Below are positions 9,732 to 18,800 of a DNA stretch of 64,000 bases, in pieces; within the stretch, counting starts at the first letter, position 1, and each line of letters starts with the position of its first letter. The stretch comes from a bacterium (GTDB lineage Archaea > Nanoarchaeota > Nanoarchaeia > Woesearchaeales > UBA10216): positions 1 to 64,000 of the forward strand of contig JAAGZO010001228.1 of the NCBI GenBank assembly GCA_024206195.1, written 5' to 3'. The position numbers and the translations under genes were made by a program. The notes under the pieces are model-generated. The model saw only the letters and a list, made by a program, of their open reading frames with translations, did no database searches and was not told the DNA's origin.

Positions 9732-10706
9732 ATGAAAAAAACAACCCTTTTGATCATCCTTCCGTTTTTATTTTTAATTTCTATGTCCACAGCCTTGGCT
9801 CTGGTGTACGCACCAGTTCTTTATGGTCAGGGTTCAGATGGAACTAGCGCAGCAGATGGATCTACTGTGACTGTTTATCCAGTAAGCAATCCAAGCGACA
9901 CACTAACAGATACTGTTGGTGCTGCTGGAAATTCTGGATTGTCAGGATACTGGAAAGTAAACCTGAACAACCTTGCAACAGACCTTACTGAAGGTGATGT
10001 GATAGTTATTGAGATGACTGATGGATCTATAACAACAACAACCTATTACACAGTTGCAAGCGAGGGAACACACACCTCAGACCTAAACTATGACACATCA
10101 TTCAATGATTATGATAATGATGGTTATTTTGCAGATGATTGTGATGATAATAATGCAGGCATAAACCCTGGTGCTACAGATACCTGTGGTGATGGTATTG
10201 ACCAGAACTGTAATGGTTATGACGAACCTTGCCTACCTGTTGTTACCGGAGGCGGTGGCGGCGGTGGCGGTGGCGGCGGCGGTGGCTGCGACTATGACTG
10301 GCAGTGTACAGCATGGTCTGACTGTTCAACCGGCGGCACAGAGACAAGAACCTGCACAAACGAAGGAACCTGCGCTGGTACAACTGGAAAGCCAGTTGAA
10401 GAGCAGGATTGCGATTATGAAGCTCCTGTTTCAAGCGCAACAACCTCAACAACTCCTGAGACCACCACTTCTGGCGGAGACACAGGAACAGGCGATGCAG
10501 TATCACCTACTGCAGAAGCAGCAGCAGGAGACGCTGGTGAAGAGCCTGAAGAAGAAGAGGAAGGCGGCATTGCTGCAATTACCGGTGCGGTTATTGGAGC
10601 ATTAACTGGCCCTACAGGAATGGGACTACTATTAATAATTGTAATAGTTGCAGCTGGTCTGTTGTTCTACTTGAACAAGAGAAAAGCTAAGCCAGGAAAG
10701 AAGTAA
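9732..10706 (+). CDS. Surface protein with MopE repeat, poly-Gly linker, TSP1-like module, TM
   Basis: The product has 324 aa: signal peptide, an N-terminal beta domain (VLYGQGSDGTSAADGSTVTV), one MopE-like repeat (DGYFADDCDDNNAGINPGA), a run of about 12 Gly, a thrombospondin type 1-like Cys/Trp module (CTAWSDCSTGGTETRTC), a Thr/Glu-rich stalk and a C-terminal TM (LLLIIVIVAAGLLFYL) with basic tail. It is the last gene of the surface-protein cluster starting at 61 and is probably membrane-anchored with the outside modules binding partners or calcium. The family assignment rests on motifs only. Confidence 0.7.
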   Translation: MKKTTLLIILPFLFLISMSTALALVYAPVLYGQGSDGTSAADGSTVTVYPVSNPSDTLTDTVGAAGNSGLSGYWKVNLNNLATDLTEGDVIVIEMTDGSITTTTYYTVASEGTHTSDLNYDTSFNDYDNDGYFADDCDDNNAGINPGATDTCGDGIDQNCNGYDEPCLPVVTGGGGGGGGGGGGGCDYDWQCTAWSDCSTGGTETRTCTNEGTCAGTTGKPVEEQDCDYEAPVSSATTSTTPETTTSGGDTGTGDAVSPTAEAAAGDAGEEPEEEEEGGIAAITGAVIGALTGPTGMGLLLIIVIVAAGLLFYLNKRKAKPGKK

Positions 10707-10707
10707 T

Positions 10708-10747
10708 TTTTACTTCTTTTTTATTTCTATTTTTTTTCTACTTTTTA
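10708..10747 (+). terminator. Oligo-T terminator of the first surface-protein cluster
   Basis: Several T runs of 5-8 bases follow the stop codon at 10706 and precede the TATA box of the next transcription unit. This fits archaeal intrinsic termination. Confidence 0.6.
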
Positions 10748-10756
10748 GTTGGAAAA

Positions 10757-10766
10757 CTTTTTATAT
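10757..10766 (+). promoter_or_regulatory. TATA box for the disulfide-repeat protein gene
   Basis: CTTTTTATAT preceded by purine-rich GGAAAA (BRE-like). Transcription should start near 10788, giving a leader of about 30 nt containing the GGGAGG ribosome site. Confidence 0.6.
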
Positions 10767-10816
10767 CAAGACATTGTAGACTATTCTATATTTAAAAAAG
10801 AATGGGAGGGATAATA

Positions 10817-12316
10817 ATGAAATCTATTTCAAAAAGAATTTTAAATATTATTTCTGTGATGTTTTTGTTGATTGTAAGTGCAAGTTGTGTTGTTGCTGGC
10901 AGTACAATTAATAGTGTTGTATTTAATGGTGGAAGCAATGTTTCTATTTTTCCAGGTGATCTAATCACTGTTACAATGTCTGTGACAACAGAAGGATTTC
11001 CTTATAATGATTGGAGAACAACGCAGTATTCTTTTGGAGGAACTCCAGAGTGTATTGGGGATCCTGAACCGGACTTTGAATCTCCAGGAACTTATGTTGA
11101 TTCATTTGTTATACCAGCTCCAGGAACTCCGGGAACATACAGCATAAGTTTTTGGTCAGCTAATAGCATTGGTTGTGATTACCTAAGCGGAGAGTATTAT
11201 ATGCCAGATGCTATTGTTGTTGAGAATCCTTTTGTCTGTGGTGATGGCTCTAAGGATCTTGGAGAACAGTGTGATGATGGTAACACAGATCCTGGCGATG
11301 GTTGCAATGATGTTTGTGAGATTGAAGAAGGTTGGGATTGTTCAAGCGGTTCACCAAGTGTTTGTTCTGAAATCTGTGGTGACAGCACGCTAACAGGAGC
11401 TGAAGAGTGTGATGACGGTAATACTGCTAATGGTGATGGTTGCAGTGATATTTGCGAGGTTGAAGAGGGTTGGATATGTGATGGCGCATTCTGTTCAGAG
11501 GTTTGTGGTGATAATATTTTAACACCAAGTGAAGAGTGTGATGATGGTAACACAGCTGATGGTGATGGTTGTGATTCACTGTGTATGCTTGAGGTTTGTG
11601 GTGATGGTGTTGTTCAACCTGTTGAAGAATGTGATGACGGTAATACTGCTAATGGTGATGGTTGCGATGATACCTGTGCTATTGAGGCAGGTTGGGACTG
11701 TGACCAAGAGCCAAGCACTTGTGAAGAGGTTTGCGGTGATGACATTTTAACTGCAAGTGAAGAGTGTGATGATGGTAACACTGTTAGTGGTGATGGCTGT
11801 GATGAGTTTTGCCAGCTAGAATGTGTACCAGCAACAGAGGTTTGTGATGGTCTGGATAATGATTGTGATTATGAAATTGATGAAGACCTAGGCGAAACAA
11901 CCTGTGGTTTAGGTGTTTGTGAAAACACTGTTGACAACTGTGTTGATGGTGAAGACCAGGTTTGTGATCCATTTGAAGGTTCTAGTGAAGAGATCTGTGA
12001 TGGTTTGGATAATGATTGCGACGGCGAGACTGATGAAGGTGGTGTCTGTGATTCTGAGGATTCTGATAGTGATGGCGTTCCAGATGTAGATGACAAATGC
12101 GACGATTCAACTCCATGGTATGCTACAAAAAGGCTTAACCCAAACCACTATGACAGCTCAAACATGGACCTGACAGAAACCTATGGTTGCACTTGTGAGC
12201 AGATACTTGAATGCAAGCCAGGAAAAAACAAAGGCCAGTATAAGCATGGCTGTTCAAATGGAACACTAAAGGGCTGGATAAAGCAGAAGAAATGGGCCAC
12301 AAAGTGCCAAGACTAA
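10817..12316 (+). CDS. Secreted protein with five Myxococcus-type disulfide repeats and MopE repeats
   Basis: The product is about 499 aa, secreted and unanchored. The start is set at 10817 because GGAGG (10805-10809) precedes it by 7 nt; the in-frame ATG at 10802 lies inside this site. Order: signal peptide, a ~125-aa beta domain (SNVSIFPGD...TQYSFGGTPECIG), five Cys-rich repeats of the form CGDGxxxxxEECDDGNTxxGDGC (about 140-340), two MopE-like CDGLDNDCD repeats (345-410), one TSP3-like repeat, and a basic Cys-containing tail (CKPGKNKGQYKHGC). The repeat type (TIGR02232-like) is common in Myxococcus surface proteins and in DPANN. Its N-terminal domain is nearly identical to that of the next gene. 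Confidence 0.72.
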   Translation: MKSISKRILNIISVMFLLIVSASCVVAGSTINSVVFNGGSNVSIFPGDLITVTMSVTTEGFPYNDWRTTQYSFGGTPECIGDPEPDFESPGTYVDSFVIPAPGTPGTYSISFWSANSIGCDYLSGEYYMPDAIVVENPFVCGDGSKDLGEQCDDGNTDPGDGCNDVCEIEEGWDCSSGSPSVCSEICGDSTLTGAEECDDGNTANGDGCSDICEVEEGWICDGAFCSEVCGDNILTPSEECDDGNTADGDGCDSLCMLEVCGDGVVQPVEECDDGNTANGDGCDDTCAIEAGWDCDQEPSTCEEVCGDDILTASEECDDGNTVSGDGCDEFCQLECVPATEVCDGLDNDCDYEIDEDLGETTCGLGVCENTVDNCVDGEDQVCDPFEGSSEEICDGLDNDCDGETDEGGVCDSEDSDSDGVPDVDDKCDDSTPWYATKRLNPNHYDSSNMDLTETYGCTCEQILECKPGKNKGQYKHGCSNGTLKGWIKQKKWATKCQD

Positions 12317-12317
12317 A

Positions 12318-12352
12318 CTTTTTCTTTTTTTTCATTTTCTTATTTTCTATTC
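12318..12352 (+). terminator. Oligo-T terminator
   Basis: T runs of 5, 8 and 4 bases follow the stop at 12316, immediately upstream of a new BRE/TATA element. Confidence 0.55.
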
Positions 12353-12366
12353 GAAAGATTTATAAA
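12352..12366 (+). promoter_or_regulatory. BRE/TATA promoter for the 855-aa surface protein
   Basis: CGAAAGA (BRE-like) is followed by TTTATAAA (12359-12366). The predicted start near 12390 leaves a ~25-nt leader with the AGAGGCG ribosome site at 12401-12407. Confidence 0.7.
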
Positions 12367-12413
12367 AGCCTTTTACCAAAAGTAGATTAAATACATCAAA
12401 AGAGGCGATATAC

Positions 12414-14981
12414 ATGGATTATAGATGCAAAAGTAATGTTTTCACTAAACTTCTCGTTCTCATTTCCTTCATGATTCTGCTGACTATTAGCGTTAGCTAT
12501 GGAGTTGTTGCAACTAGTGAAGTAACTAATGTTATATTTAATGGTGGGAGCAATGTTTCTATTTTTCCAGGTGATCCAATTACTGTTACAATGTTTGTAA
12601 CAACCTATGGATTTTATAATGATTGGAGAACAACGCAGTATTCTTTTGGAGGAACTCCAGAGTGTATTGGGTATCCTGAACCTGACTTTGCATTCTCAGG
12701 AGACCATTCAGCATCCTTTGATATAACTGCTCCAGGAACTCCGGGAACTTACAGTATGAGTTTTTGGTCTGCTAATAGCATTGGTTGTGATTACCTAAGC
12801 GGAGAATATATTATTCCAGATGCTATTGTTGTTGAGAATCCTTTTATCTGTGGCGATGGCACTAGGGATCCTGGAGAATCATGTGATGCTGGCGTAAATA
12901 ATGGTGTTCCATGTTCACCTCCTTATGCTGGAAACTGCACTTATTGTAGCAGTGACTGCGAGATTGTTATCATTCAAAACCCTTCCTACTGTGGTGATGG
13001 TACTATTGATTCACCATATGAAGAGTGTGACGATGGAAATAATATAAATGGTGATGGTTGTTCAAGTACATGCCATTCAGAGTCAGGTTATTGTAATGGT
13101 GAGTATTGTCCTGCACCAGGAACCATTGAGTCTGGATTATGCTACTATGGTACCGGAGCCTGCTTGTCAGCTGGTTGTGATATTGAAAGCTTACCAATGG
13201 GCTGCTATGATATCTGCGACCCTATGTATGGTCCGCAAGACACAGAAGGTCCTTTAACATCAAATGTTCTTCTTAGCAATTCATACAATAATGGTATTTT
13301 TGATGTAACTGCTGAAACAGAAGACACCTGCACATTCATACAGACCTCAGAATACTTCTTAAGGCACTCGAGTTCAGAGACCTGTGGAACACCTGGAACA
13401 GGAACCGCAATGGATGCAACAGATGGTGCATTCAATGAGCTGCAAGAAGACATGTATAAGAATGGAATTGAATTTGCTGAAGATGGATACAACAGCATTT
13501 GCATACATTCCCGAGACGGATCTGGAAATTGGGGCAGCTGCGCATGCGGTTATTTTGAAACAGATACACTCCCTCCTGAGATTATCTCTAATGTCAGGTT
13601 AAACAGCGTTCCAGAGCCAAGGAATTATCTTATTTGTGGAGATGATCCAACACTTTATGTAACTATCTGCGATAGTGCATCCGCTATTCAGGGAGGAGAA
13701 TTTTTCTTGGATATGCTGATACCACCTGATCCGGTTCCACCAGCATGGTCTGGATTCTGGCTTTCACCACAAAACCAGTACATAGACGGAAGCTGGCACT
13801 GCTCAGATACTTCCGCACTTATAGACCTAGCTTATCTTGAGGATGGCATCCATTACATAAATCAGATTCGTGGAGTAGACATTGTTGAGAATTGGGGAAG
13901 AATATATGATCAGAACTTTGAATATTCTTTCATTAAAGACACATCTGTTCCAGTAACTGAAAAAGTACTTGATCCTGCGGATGGTGTAAGTGTAGAATGT
14001 GATGTTACAGAAGCAAACGGAAACACACTAACAGATGGTTGCTTCTATGTAAAACAGGGTACAACAATAACCCTTACTACAGATCAGCAAGATTCCGCTA
14101 CAATATATTATAGGGTCTTCTGGAGAGAAGAAGACGAAGATGAGTGGGTCATTGATCAGGAAGGTCAGGGTGTTGTAAACCAGCCGGTAACAATAACACT
14201 TGAAGAGGATTCATATCACTTAATTGAATACTGGTCAGTTGATCAGTGCAATTGGGAAGAAGAGCACCGCTTTGAGCTTGATATTGTTGATACAGAGCCT
14301 CCTGTTTCAGAGAAAGTAATAGGTACACCTAAGAGAGAATGTACTAATTCTGAGATTGAACAGCACTATCCTGGACTGGGTGATCCAACAGATGGTTGCT
14401 TCTTTACACTAACCGAAACACCAATCACACTTTCATGTGAAGACAGTGAGCCTCACCCTGTTGATGATATCTCATTGTTCTACAGAAACTACAAGGTTGG
14501 ACAACCTGTGCCTGACTTTACAAAGGTTGATGGCACATCTGTTGCATTTAATAACCCAGACTTGACAGCATATGTTCTGCAATGGTTCTGTGTTGACGCA
14601 TTAGGAAACACCGAGGGAACACATACAGAGTTTGACAAGGTTGTTTCTGAGTTAGAGCCGCGCGAATGTCCATGGGGTCATAAGGTAAGGCTTTGCATGC
14701 TAAAAAGATGGGTAAAATGGAAGATATTCTTCTGGAAAATTACAACATGGTTCTTAAAAATATGTGGAAAAGACGTATCAGAACTTGAAGACATAATAGA
14801 TGAAATGGTTGCCTTGAAAAAGAAGATATATCAGGCAGATCCTTGTGCAGATGACGCAACAAAGACATTTGTCGCGCTGAAGAAGGAGTCAAGAGACCTT
14901 TCAAAGAAGTTCTGGAAGGCTTTTTGGAAGACAATATTCCAGAAAAAGTGTAAGAGTAAATACAAGCACAAGTGCAAATAA
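12414..14981 (+). CDS. Secreted 855-aa Cys-rich protein, paralogue of upstream gene, basic C-terminus
   Basis: The signal peptide (LLVLISFMILLTISVSYG) is followed by the same ~125-aa beta domain as in the gene at 10817-12316, almost identical at DNA level (compare 12532-12860 with 10915-11250). Two Cys-rich CGDG...C repeats follow (about 145-215), then several Ig-like or cadherin-like beta modules with TDTLPPEI and DTEPPVSEK boundaries. The last ~110 residues form a Lys/Trp-rich helical region (KRWVKWKIFFWKITTW, ending KCKSKYKHKCK). That basic amphipathic tail is odd for an otherwise acidic secreted protein and could contact lipid or polysaccharide; this is inference. A TATA box and AGAGGCG site support the start. 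Confidence 0.68.
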   Translation: MDYRCKSNVFTKLLVLISFMILLTISVSYGVVATSEVTNVIFNGGSNVSIFPGDPITVTMFVTTYGFYNDWRTTQYSFGGTPECIGYPEPDFAFSGDHSASFDITAPGTPGTYSMSFWSANSIGCDYLSGEYIIPDAIVVENPFICGDGTRDPGESCDAGVNNGVPCSPPYAGNCTYCSSDCEIVIIQNPSYCGDGTIDSPYEECDDGNNINGDGCSSTCHSESGYCNGEYCPAPGTIESGLCYYGTGACLSAGCDIESLPMGCYDICDPMYGPQDTEGPLTSNVLLSNSYNNGIFDVTAETEDTCTFIQTSEYFLRHSSSETCGTPGTGTAMDATDGAFNELQEDMYKNGIEFAEDGYNSICIHSRDGSGNWGSCACGYFETDTLPPEIISNVRLNSVPEPRNYLICGDDPTLYVTICDSASAIQGGEFFLDMLIPPDPVPPAWSGFWLSPQNQYIDGSWHCSDTSALIDLAYLEDGIHYINQIRGVDIVENWGRIYDQNFEYSFIKDTSVPVTEKVLDPADGVSVECDVTEANGNTLTDGCFYVKQGTTITLTTDQQDSATIYYRVFWREEDEDEWVIDQEGQGVVNQPVTITLEEDSYHLIEYWSVDQCNWEEEHRFELDIVDTEPPVSEKVIGTPKRECTNSEIEQHYPGLGDPTDGCFFTLTETPITLSCEDSEPHPVDDISLFYRNYKVGQPVPDFTKVDGTSVAFNNPDLTAYVLQWFCVDALGNTEGTHTEFDKVVSELEPRECPWGHKVRLCMLKRWVKWKIFFWKITTWFLKICGKDVSELEDIIDEMVALKKKIYQADPCADDATKTFVALKKESRDLSKKFWKAFWKTIFQKKCKSKYKHKCK

Positions 14982-14994
14982 TCTTTTTATTAGA

Positions 14995-15720
14995 TCACGC
15001 TCCTTTGTTGAGCGTTATCTCTATTTCTTCAAATGGTTTTTCTTGCCATAGATCTAGTTTGCGCTGGTCGTGATGCGCAAGGTGCAGTAAAGGAATAAAT
15101 GTGTAAACCTTGTCCTCTTTTGTGTCAGAAGGTATAAGCTGGCTGAATGTAAGCTTTTGGTTGTTTGAAAGCATATCCTTTGCTCTGCCGTAAACATCTC
15201 CTATCAATGCAGTGACATCAACCTTTTTTTTAGGAATATCAATCTTCACAGATGGTATGCTGCGCATAACTCTTCTATCCCTTACCTCAAGCGCTCTGTT
15301 CAACGAAGCCATAAGGTCATACACAGAAACCTTTCTCTTTCTTGGCTGTGGCGTTCGAGGCATCAATGGTGCGCCATCTTCCTGCACTCTTTTTTTTGCA
15401 TACTCTCCTTCAAGATCTTCATAGAAACTATCATATTCATCTTCATCGCCTGCCATCAATCTGTCAAGCTCATCGATATCCTCACCAATCAGCTTGTTTG
15501 ATTTCAGTTTTAGAAGTATTGCAGCAGCAAGCACCATTTTCCCGGAGATTCTGAAGTCCATCTCCTTAAGCTTCTTCAGCATATCCATGTATCTCTTTGA
15601 AATCACAGAAACATTAACATCCCATGGATCCATACCCTCCTTTTTTATGAGGTCATAAAGCATTGTCTGCCATGTCACTTCGTCTTTTTCCAACACTATC
15701 TCAAATACCTTGTCTTCCAT
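14995..15720 (-). CDS. scpA: Segregation and condensation protein A (kleisin)
   Basis: The product is about 241 aa, the kleisin subunit that bridges SMC heads in chromosome condensation and segregation. The N-terminal ScpA signature is clear (TWQTMLYDLIKKEGMDPWDV, then YMDMLKKLKEMDFRISGKMVLAAAILLKLKS), followed by an acidic linker and a C-terminal winged-helix region (SQLIPSDTKEDKVYTFIPLLHL). I start it at 15720 because TTTATATA on this strand (15743-15750) lies about 26 nt upstream, giving a leaderless mRNA; an in-frame ATG at 15735 would sit before the predicted transcript start. No scpB or smc is adjacent. It lies alone between two large surface-protein loci. Confidence 0.9.
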   Translation of the reverse strand: MEDKVFEIVLEKDEVTWQTMLYDLIKKEGMDPWDVNVSVISKRYMDMLKKLKEMDFRISGKMVLAAAILLKLKSNKLIGEDIDELDRLMAGDEDEYDSFYEDLEGEYAKKRVQEDGAPLMPRTPQPRKRKVSVYDLMASLNRALEVRDRRVMRSIPSVKIDIPKKKVDVTALIGDVYGRAKDMLSNNQKLTFSQLIPSDTKEDKVYTFIPLLHLAHHDQRKLDLWQEKPFEEIEITLNKGA

Positions 15721-15742
15721 GCAGATTAATTGCAAACTACCC

Positions 15743-15750
15743 TATATAAA
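15743..15750 (-). promoter_or_regulatory. TATA box of scpA
   Basis: On the minus strand it reads TTTATATA, centred about 26 nt from the ATG at 15720, the spacing expected for a leaderless transcript. Confidence 0.65.
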
Positions 15751-15790
15751 GTTTTTCAAAAATGGTGGGTTTTACTAATTAAAAGAAACC

Positions 15791-15798
15791 TTTTTATA
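15791..15798 (+). promoter_or_regulatory. TATA box of the beta-helix surface protein
   Basis: TTTTTATA preceded by AAGAAACC. Transcription should begin near 15821, leaving a ~20-nt leader with GGGGTGG (15830-15836) just before the ATG at 15841. It is back to back with the scpA promoter. Confidence 0.6.
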
Positions 15799-15840
15799 GT
15801 CCACAAACCCCCAAAAACAGATAAAACTCGGGGTGGTAAA

Positions 15841-18800
15841 ATGAAATGGAATTTGTTCCTTTTAATAACATTCTTGTTAGTTCTATCTTCTGCTGTATAT
15901 GCTGTTGACATATCAGACTGTGCAGTGTTGGATCAGCAAGGAGAGACATATTATTTAACTGCTGATATAACTGATTCCTCGCAGGATACCTGTATTGACA
16001 TAACTGCAAATGATGTAACCTTGGATTGTCAGGGAAACACCATCGATGGAGACGACATTGCATCGTTTGGAGTTAGTGTTAATAGAGCTGTGCAAGAAAC
16101 AACAAATATCACAATAAAAAATTGTGTTATTACTGACTGGAGTGTTGTTAGTGTTTTTTTGTTTAATGCAGATGAGAACACAATAATAGACACAGAAGCA
16201 TCTTCAAGCCAAGTAGCAGGTATTGGTTTACAAAATTCAGATAACAATTTACTATCAAACATAATAGCCACTGATAACGGTGCACAGGGAGGCATCATTA
16301 TTGTAGAGGTGGATTACAGTGAATTCATAAATATTACTTCTAGTAACAATATTGTTGGTTTCTTTATATCAAATGCATATTTCAATACAATTCGAGATTC
16401 AAGAATAGAGGATAACGCTCAATACGGTTTTAATATCAACACAGCTGGCTCTAATAATTTCTACAACAATCTGATTAACAACACAGAAAACAGTTTCACA
16501 TCGCTTGATGTGAATTATTTGAATACCTCAAGGCAAACAGGAGACAGAATTATCTCTGATGGCACTGAAATCGGAGGAAATTTCTGGGCAAACCCCAATG
16601 GAACAGGTTATTCAGAGACTTGTGATGATGCAGACCAGGATGGTTTCTGTGACCAGGCTTATACAATTGTAGCAGATAACACAGATTATCTTCCTTTGAG
16701 CGATGAATATCATGAAGAGCCTCCTGAAGGTATAGAAATAAGTGAATGTACTGTATTGGATCAGCAAGGAGAAACATATCTTTTAACTGAAGATATAGTT
16801 GATTCATCACAAGAAATTTGTATGGATGTTGTTGCAAATGACATAATCCTTGATTGTCAGGACCACACAATTGATGGAACCGAGGTCGGAAAGGGTATTT
16901 ACATTTTCAGAGCATCCCCTGAATCAGTTAACATCACAATAAGAAATTGTGTTATCACAGATCATTACTGGGGCTTCATGGCTTCTCAGTCAAATGATAT
17001 CCTGATAACAGACTCCGTAGCTAACTCAAATAGGATTGGCTTTGGTCTTTATTCTTCTAGTTCAAACACAATTATAGACTCTGAAGCACAAGATAATGTA
17101 GAAAGTGATTTTGGTATGCTTGTTGAAACTGAAGAGAACTGCAACAATAAACTAGAAAATTTTGTTGGTTCGAATGATTTGCCATTTAAATACTTCAATT
17201 CTTCAGTAGATTTGTCAAATGAACAACTATCTGGCCTAGTTCTTTGTAATGCGGATGATTCAACTATAGAAAATGTAGTGATAGACGCCTCCCCAACTGA
17301 GGGAAACAATCTGATTTATGTATTATTCACTGAAAATTCCGAGTTCACAAACATAAACGCTTCAAATAATTATATTGGTTTCTTTATTGTTGATTCAAAC
17401 TTTAACACAATAACCGAGTCTACACTGTCAAATAACCTGGGTGGAATTGTTCTTGAGGACTCTGAGGATAACCTGTTCTATAATAATTTCTTTGACAGCA
17501 CAATGATAGATGTTATGTTCCAGGGTGTAGCATATGCAAACGACTGGAACACAGCAAGACAACCAGGAACCAGAATATTCTCTGATGGAAATGAGATAGG
17601 AGGTAATTATTATGTTGGTTACTCAGCAACTTGTGATGATCTAGATTCTGATGGTTTTTGTGACCTGGCGTATGATTTTGAGACTCAGTCAACATGTACT
17701 CCTGGTGTGGATTGTTCAGGTAATGCGGATCACCTGCCTTTAAGCGATGAGTACGTTGGACAACCTTCCGAAGAAATAGAGATCAGTGACTGTGAAGTGC
17801 TAGATCAACAGGGAGCAACATATCTTCTGACAGAAGATGTTGTAATAAACCCCTCTTATATGTCTTGTATAGGTATAATAGCAGATGACCTCACCTTTGA
17901 CTGCCAGGGCAACGCAGTAAATGGCGGTACTGGTTTTGCTATTGTTTCACAGAACGCAAATAATATAACAATACAAAATTGTGTTGTTCCAGCTTCTTTC
18001 TGGGGTATTGTGTTTATGAATGTTAACAACAGTGTAATACTTGATTCTACAGTTAGTTCAAGTGAAGTTGGTTTTGGTATGGACTCGTCTTATGAGAACG
18101 TGATCTCTGGATCTACAGCTACTTCAAATCAGGCGGGTTTTGCTATGTCTGCTTCTGCTGATAACCTGATTTATAATAATCTCTTTGACAATACAGCTAA
18201 TATTGTTTTGCAAGGATTAATCTATGCAAACGATTGGAATACCACAAAACAGGTAGGAACCAGGATATTCTCTGATGGAAATGAAATCGGAGGAAATTAT
18301 TACGTTGGATACTCTGATATTTGTGATGATTTTGATGCTGATGGTTTTTGTGATGATGCATACACTATTGAAACAGGAAATGTTGATCATCTTCCTCTGA
18401 GCAATAAGTTTGGAGAGCCACCAGTAATTTCTGAAATTGAAATCAGTGACTGTGCAGTTCTAGATCAGCAAGGAGTGACATATCTTTTAACTGCAGATAT
18501 CATAGATTCATCACAATCAAATTGTATTAACATCACGGCAAATGACCTTACTTTTGACTGTCAGGGATACACAATAGACGGAGTTTTAGATTCTGTTATT
18601 TTTGGAATAACTGTTTACAGAGACTCCTCGCAATCAACAAACATCACAATAAAAAATTGTGAGGTCACAGAGTATGAAAGAGGATATTACTTCTTTAATT
18701 CAGATTCAAATAATATCTTAAATTCCGTTGCTAGAGACAATACCGCGTTTGGGTTCCAGTTTTATCAGTCAGATAGCAACACAATCCTCAATTCTACAGC

